A stretch of 64,000 nucleotides of DNA from Monosporascus cannonballus (taxonomy: Eukaryota; Ascomycota; Sordariomycetes; Xylariales), in assembly GCA_004154925.1 (NCBI GenBank), contig QJNS01000166.1:110669-174668 (forward strand), read 5' to 3'. Positions 10,402 through 21,999 of the stretch are shown here, in pieces (the stretch's first letter is position 1; each line of letters opens with the position of its first letter). Both the position numbers and the translations under genes were made by a program. The notes under the pieces were generated by a model, which was given only the letters and a program-made list of their open reading frames with translations, searched no databases and was not told the DNA's origin.

Positions 10402-13240
10402 TTCCCCTTTTTCGAAAATTAATTTTTTAACCTTTTTTAATTATAACATTTACTTCTTTAATTTTATACGAATTCTAGTTTTGTTTTTATTTGCTGGTAT
10501 AATTATTATAATTATTTTAATGTAAAGATTATATTGATATTAATTAAATTGTCGTCGTATATTTGTTTGTACACTTTTAAAATAAAATCAAAATTTACGT
10601 TCGTAAATACTATTTTAATATTTTCGTAATAACTGGTATTATAAGTTAATTATGCGATTCACAATTTTGAACCTAATTATTTTGTTCGTAAATAATATAA
10701 TATAGTAAGTAAATTTCCAAAGTTTAATTCGTTCGTTTTATTTATTCGTTTATTTATAATTGAAAAACGTTAAATAACTTATACTTTAAGCCGATTTGTA
10801 TTATTAGACCTTATTAAAACTTAAATACGAATATTAATCCTTTATCTGAAATAACTGTTTTTAATAATCCGTATATATCGAAAATATATCTAAAAAAATA
10901 TATATCTTATTTGTTCGGCATTTATATCCTTATAATATAGTAAAAGATAGGAAGATTTCGTAAATTGATCGACGATTACGAAAATACTGTCGTAATATAT
11001 TCTTATAATTAAGTTTTTTAATATAAGAAATATAATAATAAAGTTAAATATAATTAAATATTATGGTCGTTTTGCGATTAATAATAATTGTAACTTTTTG
11101 TATGGCTTATGTCGTGAAGCTTTTATTCTGGCGGAAATATCGTATTGTCGTATAATTTTCTATATTATTCATTTTATTTTGGAAAGGAATATATATGTTA
11201 AAGCCGGTTTAAAGTTTTGTAGATTTCTAGATATCTATATAGCTGGTATTCGTATATTTTTCGTACTAAATCCCTTTGGAATTCTTTTAGAATTTAAATT
11301 TTATTCGTTTTTTGGTTTTCTGGGAAACTGTTGTTATACTGCTGGATTTTCTGATATATATCAAGGAATATTGCCCGAATTATCGTATTTTATCGCGGGT
11401 GTAAATATTTTTTGTGGTAATATCGAAAATTATGTGGCTAACTTTAATTAATTTCTTTTCAAAATCCAGTCGTTTACTTAAAGCATTTGCTCTGTTATTT
11501 TTTAATCCTTTTTGTAAATAATAACGAAATCAAAATTCGTCAATTTCTTTATATAGCAAAATTATCGTTTTGTAAGTTTTTTAGTCGTGGTAAATGGGAC
11601 AAGGTTTTAATAATCCGTATAAATATTGATTTGGTACAAGTTTCTTTTTAAAAAATACTTAAACTTTCGGAATGCCATAATAATGGCCATAAATTCCTTA
11701 TTTAGATTAACGTAATTAAGTTTGGTTCCTTTTAATTTATATGAAAAAAATATAATAAGGTATAATTTGCTTTAAGTATTTCGTTATTTAATTATTATAC
11801 TTAACGCGTAATTTGATATATCGGTTTTTAGTTTAATAAGGCTTTTTAAATCGTACATAATTAATATTGGTTCGTTAATAATTATATTTTTAACATTTTG
11901 AAATATTTTTTCCGTATTTGGCGTCCATTTGAACCTTTTTTTTTGTAAGACTTATTCAAGTTATAATTATTTTATTAAAATTTCGAATAAATTTTCTGTA
12001 ATAGTTGGCGAATCCAAGGAATGTCTGTACCTCCTTGACCGTTGTTGGCGTCTGCTATTTTGTAATTGCAGCGATTTTTTGGGGGTCCATTTTGATATGT
12101 CCTAAGGTAATAATATATCTTAGATATTCCATTTCTTATGCGTAAAATTAGTTCTTTTTTGCGTTAACAAAATACCTTTGCGTTTTATAAAACTTAAAGA
12201 CTTTTATAAATGATCCTATATATGCTTTTTCCGTTTTCAAGAAAATAAGAATGTCGTCAAGATGACAAACGACAAAAATATTAAAATATTTCCGTAGCAC
12301 ATAATTAATTATTCGTTAGAAAATTGCTGGTACGTTCGTAAATCCTATTAGTATAACTAAATACTTAAATAATCCGTATTTCGTCCTAATGTAACGAACC
12401 TGTCATACATCCACCTGGAGGTATGAGCAGTATCCGAAAAGGGGTCTTGATTTACAGGTAACAATAGGACGAGAAATGATTTAGTGGTCTGTTTGTTAAA
12501 GAGATTTAAAGACTTTTCCCTCAGTTAGAGAACGGTGCAGTTCCCTCTGAACTGAGAGCTAAGATTGATAGCTAAGGAGTGAAAACTAAGTAGGTGGCTA
12601 TCTACATAGGAGATTGATTCATTATATATCCCAATTCGTTAAAGTGAGTGTGTCGTGGATCTATGTGATCTATGTGATCTGATCAATCCGTTAGATCACC
12701 TAAATCACATTGTCTGGGCCAAGAACTCCCCTCCGGAGTTCAGCCGTAGCAGCTCCACGCTAGGCCTTAAAAGTTGGCTTCCTTAAGACAGGAACCCCTG
12801 TTCCTGTAACACCTAAAGGTTATTTTTTTATTCGTATCCTTTTTTAATTTTGATAAGGTTATATTTATTTTCAAGATCAAATATTATGAAATATTAGGTT
12901 CCGTAAAGTCGGTTTTTTATTCCTGTGATTAAGAGTAATAATGTTTAATTTTTAACAGTAATATCGTTTAATTATCGATAATTAATCGTATGTCGCAATT
13001 TTTCATTTTTTTAGGTACGAAAAATATAGGATATCCTGCCGGTAATTTCGAAAGTTAAATCCATTTTTTTTGTAACCGATTTTTCAGGTATTTTTTGAGA
13101 ACGTATAACTTATTTCCGTTAAGATTATAAATACAGTAAAACTTTGTCGAGGAATTTTTTAAGGATTATCTTATACTTTTATTCGTTATATTCTGGTAAT
13201 TTCGTATCGACCTTTTTTCTGAAAAAAATGCTCGTATCTG
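10402..13240 (-). pseudogene. A2 pol remnant, interrupted by a solo LTR
   Basis: Collinear with A1 about 1340-3760, so the minus strand should read integrase, RNase H and reverse transcriptase from left to right in reverse order. The reverse-transcriptase part is cut at 12390 by the solo LTR and at 13241 by the inverted-repeat element. The 117-codon open run at 11098-11451 on the plus strand is antisense to RNase H/integrase and I take it as chance. The 5' part of the element (protease/gag side) lies at 16675-19370. Confidence 0.75.
12390..12811 (+). repeat. Solo LTR D, 422 bp, free of RIP
   Basis: It starts TGTAACGAACC and ends TTCCTGTAACA, and is flanked by CCTAA on both sides (12385-12389 and 12812-12816). 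A1 runs uninterrupted across the same site, so the insertion is specific to A2. Base composition is balanced and CpA/TpG are frequent, in sharp contrast to the RIP-mutated bases on both sides. It contains the tandem GATCTATGT/GATCTATGT and a palindromic TCCGGAG near 12735. Strand is arbitrary because no internal region remains. Confidence 0.85.
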
Positions 13241-13248
13241 TAATATTA

Positions 13249-16200
13249 AAAGTTTTCAGCCGTGGTGTCCCTTATTCCAAATAACAAGAACCAATACGCA
13301 TAACATAAAATAAACATAAAAAAACGAACTGACAAATAATAAATATAAACAAAGTACATAAGGATACCAAAAACTCTAATATCCTATATCATATAGTAAG
13401 TTAAATACAGATATTAATTTTACATTTATAAAATGGCATTATAAATTATGTTATTAAGCCAGTTATTCCAGGTAATATTACCGACATAGGCATTAATACC
13501 TAATAACTCAGAATCACTTTTCGATTTTATTATCCCAGATATATCAAAAGCGGTTATAAATAACTGGCCTTTTAAAAAATAACTAAATAACTTTTTCGAC
13601 TTCGAAGCAGGAATTGTTAATACCGCATAAATTATACCAAATATACGAAAAGGCTCCTTAGAACTAATCTTAAAGGACTTACTTGCCGATAATACGGGCT
13701 AATTTAAATTAGCGGCAAAATCTGTCTTTTTAATATACCCGAAATGCTACCTGGACTTATAAGAATTTATCGCAAAAATTAACAAATTTAACTTTTAACA
13801 ATATTACGCAATTTGCGAAAAACATAAAAACGGTACCCCATATTTTTACGTAATCGGAAAATAAGCACAAAAAAAAACCTGAAAAACCCCCATTATTTTG
13901 ACATTAAAAGCTTTTATCTAAATATTGCCAAAATACGTAATAAATTAACGGCTTGGCGTTACCTCCATAAAAACAAAGGATATTTAACTTATATCGGCAG
14001 CGACATAACGGAACCGAAATTTTTAAAAAAAAAATTAAAAAAATTTCTAGTTAATAATAACGATAATTACCAACCGAAAGGAATTTATTTTTTGCTTTAA
14101 GTCGGACGTACCCAAAAAACTAATACTTAATTACGGTAACGTACGTTTTTATATAGACGACCACTTTAAACCCCCGGTACTAACATATATTTTACCCAAA
14201 TTCGAAAAAATATAAAACCTACCAAAAAAAGCTTCCGATTGGGTTAAAGAAAATTTAAAAAACCTCTTACGTAAGTAAGGATTTTGATTAAGAATTACCT
14301 TTTTCTTATTTTTAGGGGTTAATCCCTCTTTAAATACCCCCCCTTCCAAAGGTTTGCTAAGGCTTACCGGAAAAGGGGAAAAAAAATCTCTCCAGGAACG
14401 CTAATAACGTAACGATAGCTAAAGGTGGCCGCAAATGGCCCCCTTTGGCGGGGGCTTAAAATAATAACGTAAATTAGGTAAATTTTAAAATTAACGGAAA
14501 AGTAATACGTCCGAAATCGTTATATTTATATAAAAAATACGTATATACAAAATAATATAAATACGTTTATTAAAACCTTATATTTATATAATAAAAAAAT
14601 AAAATACCATTTTTATGTTTTCCTTATATAATTAATATATAATAATAAACGATATACCCTTATACGATAAATAAATACAAAAATATTATAAATAAATATT
14701 TAACTATTAATAAAGTTTTTCCGTTATAAATAAATATATACGAAAAATATATTTTCCTAATTAAGGATTATTATATATATAATTAACTAATAAAAACTTA
14801 CATTTATATGCAAAAATAAATATAAGATAAATAAAGGGAAAATATATTTTTATAAAAATAAAAGGAATAAAAATACTAGATAATAAAATAAAGGCATTAA
14901 ATTTATTTTTAAAAAATATAAAAAATAACGATAATTATTAATATTAAATATTTAACTTTTTTCAATAGAATATAGCCCGAATATTTCTAAATTTCATTAC
15001 GGATAACGCGTATTTCGTAATACGATTTAAAATAATAATAAAAGCCTTCGATTAACCCGATTAATTACTTAATAAAGTATTAGGCCGAAAAGGAACCCGA
15101 AATTAAAAACTCGAACGTTTATGTATTAATAATTTACCTTTATTTTCGGAATTAATATTTATCAAAAATAAATCGGATAACCGAAAAATACGTTTAATAA
15201 AAAAAGCGGGAATATAAATTATAATAAGGAAATAAACATTAAAATTAATTTAAATATCCTTAATAATACGCAAAAAACTATTAACATTATTTCTAAATTT
15301 CAATTTCCGTAATATTCGAACATAAATATTAAAAAGTCGATTTTCCAAATTATTAATCCCATAAATAAAATGCTTATTATAAACCCTATTAACGAAAACG
15401 CGCTTTTTAACGTTATGCCAAATAAGTTAATAAATAAAGGCTTTAAGCTTTATACGTTCTAAAATAGTATTATCGCTAAATAAAAACTTAAATGCGCGAA
15501 TATCGGTAACCTTAATAAAACCAAAAAAACGGCTAACGGTATTAGGCAAACGTTAATAATTAGGAAACCTAGGAATAAAAATATTATTACCTGGTTTATC
15601 ATAAACCCGGATAATTAAAACGGGTACAGTATAATTACGTAACGTAATAATATCGAAATCCAACCGAACGCCGTTAATAATAATAATTTATATAATCCGA
15701 TTATCGGACCGATAAACCTTATTACCAGGAACCAAAAAAACAAAATCCGAATTATCCGCATAAATAATAAGCGCGTACCGAATTTTATCAAATTATTCCA
15801 TAAATTTTTTAACGTAATAATTAGTAAAAGCAATTTTTCGCATAATCTGTATAAACCGATAAAATACGTGCGGATAATCGAAATGCCGGCAATAACCGCT
15901 TAAAAAACCTTTAAACATAATAATAAGAAAAATTGCAATATGGCTAAAAAAAATAATTATCGTAAAATTAATCCGAAAAAAATACTATAAAATAAAATTT
16001 TTAAAACGTTTCCCGCTTAACTTACGAATACGAAACGCGAAAAGAAGAAAAAATGATTTTGAAAAAATAAATTAATTAGCTTTAGAGATACGGCGACGAC
16101 AAAATAAAGGCCTTTTAATATAATTAGAACCCTAAATTTCGCAATTAGCAATATATTAACGTAAAAAATAAGTAAATAAATTAACTAGAAAACGTTAATA

Positions 16201-16666
16201 ACGACGTACGTATCCAAAGTAACGAATAGTACCGTACCGACGATTAGGATAAAACCTAGGACGATAACGGCGATAGCGGCGATAAGGACGATAAGGACGA
16301 CGATAACCGAACATAATATTAAAAAAAACTGGAAAAAAAATATAATTAATAAAAAAAAGAATTAAATAAACAGAAAAAAGAAAAAAGAAAAAATTTGTAA
16401 ATAAAGTAAGTGGTACTAATGCGCAAAAATACGAAACTTGGCGCATACATTAAAATTAAGCCAAAAAAGGCCAAACCCGAAAAAACAAGCTAAATTTGAA
16501 TACGAGCCTTGGCGCATCCACTAATACCGGAAAAGCTAATACCCGATATACGAACACCAGCGCTAAAAAGTCTTACGCTTCCCATTGATAGGACATCAAA
16601 ACAAAACCGGAATCCCAGATATCCGATTGGTGCATACCCTAGTAAGATATCAAAACACCACGGCTA
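13249..16666. mobile_element. Unclassified terminal-inverted-repeat element T inside A2
   Basis: CAGCCGTGGTGT at 13257-13268 faces ACACCACGGCTA at 16655-16666 (perfect except one base that fits a RIP change). The flanks TAATATTA at 13241-13248 and 16667-16674 match each other, and A1 has the site only once, so this is an insertion. Oddly, 8 bases (AAAGTTTT) lie between the left flank repeat and the left inverted repeat. Three copies of TTGG(C/T)GCAT(A/C)C stand near the right end (16438, 16509, 16627), like subterminal transposase sites. An 8-bp duplication with short CAG-type ends would suit hAT, but I could not recognise a transposase. Confidence 0.65.
14149..16446 (-). pseudogene. Broken minus-strand coding sequence of element T
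   Basis: Minus-strand frames are open at 14149-14349, 15615-15833 and 16195-16446. Around 15490-15830 another minus frame reads on with few stops and non-random wording (YADNSDFVFLVPGNKVYR, then FFGFIKVTDIRAFKFLFSDN). The 16195-16446 frame ends with a run of RRYRRYRPRF-type repeats. This looks like a RIP-worn protein gene, presumably the element's own. I do not recognise a DDE triad, zinc finger or other family mark, so no function is given. Confidence 0.35.
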
Positions 16667-16674
16667 TAATATTA

Positions 16675-19372
16675 TAATAACATATTAATTAGATTTTTTA
16701 ATTCCTAAGAGTATTATTTTAAATCTTTATTTAGTTGCTTTAACTTCGTTTTAATACTAACAATTATACGTCGTATTTTTTTAATACTTATTTTTTTTAT
16801 ATTTTGTCCCTTTAAATAGTAAGGTTTTTATCGTATCCTTATGCTTATATTTGTCGTTATCTTCGATCGAAAATTCAAATCTTGATTCTTTTTTTTTATT
16901 TGTTAATAAGGTATAAGGTGAACTTTATTTAGCTAGTTTTTTCATTAATTAAGATTCCGTACTGGCGTATTTATAGTAATCCTAAAATCATATTATAATT
17001 CTCAAATAAAACGATATCGAAATTAATTTTTTAGTATCGTTCTTAGACAAAAATTTCGAAATAATTAATTTCGCGTATAATTTTTACGTTATCGTAAATA
17101 AATTCCCGATTTTCGACATTTGTTATTACGTCAGGGTTTAATTTATATCTTTATAATAATTTAAAATTATTAATTATGTTTAATATAATATAATTTCTGT
17201 CCAAAATTTCGCAGTTTATTATTACAGAATATTAATACGTTCCGATTCGTATATTCAAAATGATAAAGTTATTAACAGCTTTTATCGTTATGTTTAAAGC
17301 CTTTTTTGAAAGTTCCTTTTAAGTTTTTTGGGTTTTGTTATCCTGCGACTTTTTTATAAATAACCTTTTTGTTTTAATTTCTGTTCGAATTTATCCAGCT
17401 TTATCTGTATTTTGGTATTTAACGTATTAAGATATTATATTTGTTGTTATTGTCGAGGTATTATTCCTTTAAATTATATTAAATGCTTTTAATTTTGCTG
17501 CAATTTATTTTATTATAAGGTAATTTATTTTTTTTCCATTTTCGACTGTATCTTATTATACGTCGTACTAATTATCGTTTTAAAGTGTTTCTGTAAATTA
17601 ACGTATTTCTTCCTTAATAGCTTTTTTCTAAGACTTTATAGTAAATACCAATTAAATATGAAAATTTATAATAGCTTTTGGCAATATTCTTTTAATATAT
17701 GCTGGATTGATTTCTTTTTCGTCTAATAATTATATTATTTATAATAACAAAAAAGGTTTCTTTTGTAAAAACTATTTTCTTTCGAGCTAACTTTTAATTT
17801 CGGCTAATTGTTAAACATTTTCTGGTATTATAAATCGAAAATATCGATATTATTATTTATCGTTTTTGCTATTTCCGGTTCGTTTTAAAAAAATTAAATT
17901 TTTTATAATATATACGGGTAATCTTTCCGTAAATATATTATTTCTATATATCGTAATTAGGATATTTTCGTCGTTGGCAATATATGGCATACGTTCTGCC
18001 GTATCGATTAAGGTTTCTGGGATAAACTTTTTTTGTCTAATTCTAAGATTTGCGTAATTATCCCTGTAATGCTTTTTATTATATTCGTAACACTTACTAA
18101 GCTAATTTTCTAATTTTTCGCATTTGTCGTCGAAATTCTTATCGTAATGACCCTTATTATGTTTTTCGCCATAGGAGGTCTAGTACGTATTTAGGCCGAA
18201 TTATATTAATCGGTTTACTTCTGTTTTTCTGATTTTTTCTAGATTATTCCTTAGGTACTGGTTTCCAGTTATCTTAACGAGGTCTTTTAAATGCCTTATA
18301 TTATATTACCTTATACCCTATTTTATTATAAGTCAAGCATTTGGTCTGATTTTAATCCTTTTTGTAAATAACTTTCAACTTTATGGGCCCTGGTTCCGTA
18401 CCGTAAAAAATGTTACCGCGTCAAAAAGCGTTAATAATAGCCGTATAACGAGGCTTCTTATTGTTTTTTCCTTTAATGCTTTCAATGCGCCAGGCATATT
18501 GTCGGTCGTCGATTTTGACTCCTATAACGATATAATCCGATAAATAATTAGGTCGATTAAGCTTAAAAAAGTCTTTTTATATTTCTTTTTTCAGGCCGTT
18601 AAAAAAATTTAGCTATTAATACTTTTTGTTTTTAATTTAACTTACAGGCTAATTAAACGAACGTATTATCATAATTAAATATTAATCCTTTTTATCGTAA
18701 TTATTAAATCTATTTTCGGCTTTTATTTTCTCGTTTATTATTGCGAAAACTTTTATTAATATTTACTTAAATTATTTATACTTAGTATATATTCCTATTA
18801 CTTTTGGATTTCGATTTTCGATTAATACAGTAATATATTTTATAATAACGGGTTCGAATTAAATAACTGAATTTCCGATAAATTATCCGATTACGAATTT
18901 AATTCGTATAATAAGCGTAATTAATAAAGCAGAAAAATATCCGAAATATGTTTAACATTAACATAAAAATAATTATAACTTAATTAAAATTCCGTCGAAA
19001 AGTTCTGGTTTAGAAAACTTAGACTTTTCCTAATTCTTTGGGAAAATTTAATTAAATGATTTGATTTATTTGAAAAATGTTTTCCGGTTTTGGAAATTTT
19101 CTCTTTTTCTTTGAGCTTTTTATGGGTTACTTAAAAGCACGTCGTAAGGTTATTATTATCTTTTTCGAAGTAAAAATTACGCTTATTTATAGTATATAAA
19201 CGTTGGAAAACTTTTTCGCGAGAAAAACGAAATTATTTTTCTTCGGATTCCATTCCAATATCCAGGTTATCAGGGACCTGGTAAGTAGGTTATTCGGGCT
19301 GCTTGCTAGTAGATATAATGTCGGCGATATTGTTTAAAGTTTAATGGTATTATTAAATAAAAGCTTGTAAGG
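16675..19372 (-). pseudogene. A2 gag/protease-side remnant
   Basis: Collinear with A1 3770-6430. It holds no intact frame on the coding strand. Short open runs on the plus strand (17866-18057; its A1 match is 4808-5143) share the FIIYTGN... pattern, but lie antisense to the element and most likely reflect the shared ancestor. Confidence 0.6.
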
Positions 19373-19720
19373 TATAACGGCTAAATGGTTTAACTAACTA
19401 TTAAATTTTAATCGTACAAGTTTATATTTACAGAAATATCGTATAATTTCTTAACAATAAAATAACTTAATTATGTTTTTAATACTAAAAGTGCAAAAGT
19501 TATATTGCAAACGATTAATATTAATAAATATTGCAAGCTAGTGTTATTTAAACTATATAAATAATAATCGTATTATACTTAGTTCTCTCAATTCTATCGA
19601 GCCTGGCTTTATAGGCTCTACGATAGATCCTGTCGAGCTATCACGTGACTCAACCCATATGGCTTAGTCATTTTCTCGTTGCGACCACTTCCTGAGGCCG
19701 CAACCCGTTAGGTTATAATA
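19373..19720 (-). repeat. A2 5' LTR (right copy), 348 bp
   Basis: It starts TATAACGGCTAAATGG and ends GGTTATAATA, followed by the CTGGT duplication. The outer ~130 bp (from about 19590) are nearly free of RIP changes, unlike the inner part. Confidence 0.88.
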
Positions 19721-19969
19721 CTGGTGATAAGCTAGTAAGCCGGATTATTAACTTATGGGTGGTAAGTTAATAAGTTAATATAGGATATATACGTTTATTA
19801 TTTCCATAATTTAAATAATATTAATATTTTGCAATATAATTTTGGCACTTTTAGTATAAAAAAAAGTAATACGTTATTATATTTATTTCTTAGAATCCTA
19901 CGATACTCCTGCCAACATACACCCGTAGGACTAAGGTTTAATAGTTGGTTAAACCACCTAGTCGTCATA

Positions 19970-20100
19970 CGTACATAGAGCTGTAAGCACTAGGATTGTT
20001 CCTACAATTGCGATCATTTCACCGATCTTTTGCCCTAGTAGCATAATAGTATAGTGCAGCCATAGCAGTAAACTTCGTAATCATTTGAATTAAAAAGAAA
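19970..20100 (+). other. Copia C internal fragment between insertions
   Basis: About 130 bp with balanced composition after the CGTAC duplication of the solo B LTR. It continues the copia sequence interrupted at 8911. No motif recognised. The point where A3 begins is not sharp. Confidence 0.45.
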
Positions 20101-21461
20101 ACTTAGAATCTTTAATTACTTATATTACTAAATTTGGTTTTGAAATAATGCCATATACGTCGTATTTCGAAAATAGTACTAAATATCAAATAATTAAAAA
20201 GAATTCGTCGTTATAACGAATATATTAAAAACTATTACCGTTATAATAATTCCGTCGTTCCGATCGAATTGTTACCTTTTATAAAGAAAAAAATCGTTTA
20301 ACCTAAAAGAAAGCTGTCGCCGAGAAAACTTTTTTGGGGCTTAAATAAAAAATAAAGAAAAACCTAGTGGGTAAATTACGTAATATTAACGAAATAATTA
20401 GTTATTGCTTTTATTTACGTCGTTAAAAACATCTTTTACGAAAAAAAAAGCTAAAATTGTTAATTGCGAGTTCTACTTAGTAAAGGAATTATTATTGGCG
20501 ATTTCGATATTAATAGTAAAAGTTCTTTAACAAGCGTTAAGTATTTATAAGGTTTTTAGAAGGCTTTTAAATGTTTTCGAAATTTGGATATTTTTTTATT
20601 TTTCTAAATAATAGGTAAATTCGTTTTTCTTTTCTGTTGAAAATTCTATTTATTTTATGTATAATTTGACTTTTTTTCCTTTTATATTCTTTTATTACGT
20701 ATAGATTTTGATAATTTTTGTTATCAATTTAAATAAAAGTATGCCAAACTAAATCATAATTACTTTAAATAAAAGTTTTAAGTAATAATTAATTTTTAAG
20801 ATTGTTTTAATACTTTTACATAAACCGATATACTTGAAATCGATGTTTTACTATATTTTTGAAATTTAAATTTTGTAATAACCAAATAAATTATTTTATT
20901 TGTTTTTTCAAAAATCAATTCTTTTTACCATTTTTCGAAATATTATATCCTTAGTTATTAACGTATAAATTTTAACTTTATATTTATATATGATGTAGTG
21001 ATATAAGCTATTTTGTCGTAAATATTATTAATTAATTAAGAAATTCGTTATGCGTGTTTTTATAAATATTAGGTATAAACTTAAACTTTACGATTATTGA
21101 AATCATTTTAATGTTTTTATAGTAATAACTATTTTATACTAATTAATTAATAAGTAACGTTTAAAGCTACTTATTTTATTAGTAATTAATATAATAATTT
21201 AAATATATTTTTAAAATTTAATTTAACTGTTTAGTTTATCTGTCCATTTAAAGTTTAAATATATTGAATAGTTTAAAATTTAAATCGATTTATATTTTAA
21301 AGCTTTGCTAGAATTTCGAAATAAATGTAATTCCTTTACTAGAAATAATTTTATATCGTAGCCCGTATACATTAAAAATGTAAGTAAAGAAAATATATAT
21401 CATTTATTCCGTATTGTTAATTTTTAATAGGGTAAAAAATAAGAAAATTTCGTAAATCAGT

Positions 21462-21820
21462 TGTTACGTTCTAACAGACCACGGCCTTTAGAAACGGTCG
21501 TAATAGAAACATCTAAGGAAATCAAGTAGGTTAGGTTACGTAACGGATTACCAATTTATTAGTAGTAACTTAATAAGCTAAAATTCAGATATATACGTTC
21601 GTTAGATTCAAATTTATTTAATAATAAGAATTTATAACAAATATAATTTCGATATCCAAAGCACTTTGAATATTACGAAACGTACTTGATTATAATATAA
21701 AAATTTCAAGTTTTTACAATAATTCTACTTGTATAAACCTGAGCAATTGAAATTTAATAATTAATTTACGAAATCTACGAGGTAAATATAAATTTAAACG
21801 AATAGAAAATTAATTTCGTT
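21462..21820 (+). repeat. B2 5' LTR
   Basis: It starts TGTTACGTTCTAACAG and aligns with 27509-27865 through ATTTATAACAAATATAATTT and the GTATAAACCT block. The inner end is approximate. Confidence 0.75.
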
Positions 21821-21999
21821 TAATTAAAAAACACTGTTCGATAATTAAACTTTTTAAATATAAGTTTTATTTATTTCGAAAACAACAACGTTAACTTTAC
21901 TAAATCATTTTGCACGGTGGAAAAAAAGCTTATAAATAAAAATAAGATTCCTGATATTAAGAAGTTATTTAAATTGAATTAAACTATGTAATTTCATTT

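Larger units (their letters stand above)
9051..19720 (-). mobile_element. Ty3/gypsy element A2, nested in the solo B LTR
   Basis: LTRs at 9051-9400 and 19373-19720 are flanked by CTGGT on both sides (9046-9050 and 19721-19725). The internal sequence is collinear with A1: for example 10020-13240 follows A1 about 950-3760, and 16675-19370 follows A1 about 3770-6430. It is oriented on the minus strand like A1. It is longer than A1 because of two later insertions, a solo LTR (12390-12811) and an inverted-repeat element (13257-16666). RIP stops are present throughout pol. Confidence 0.9.
8912..19969. repeat. Family-B solo LTR, 383 bp, split by element A2
   Basis: 8912-9050 plus 19726-19969 add up to 383 bp, the same length as the B1 5' LTR (35760-36142), with the same ends (TGTTACGACCT... 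and ...GTCATA for GTCACA). It is flanked by CGTAT (8907-8911) and CGTAC (19970-19974), a 5-bp duplication with one C/T change. No family-B internal sequence lies next to it, so it is a solo LTR left by LTR-LTR recombination, later hit by A2. The middle differs from B1, so it is a subfamily. Confidence 0.78.

Noticed and set aside
11098..11451. 117-codon open frame on the plus strand inside A2
   Set aside because: It lies antisense to the RNase H/integrase region of a reverse-oriented gypsy element and has no domain; the equivalent stretch in A1 is not open.
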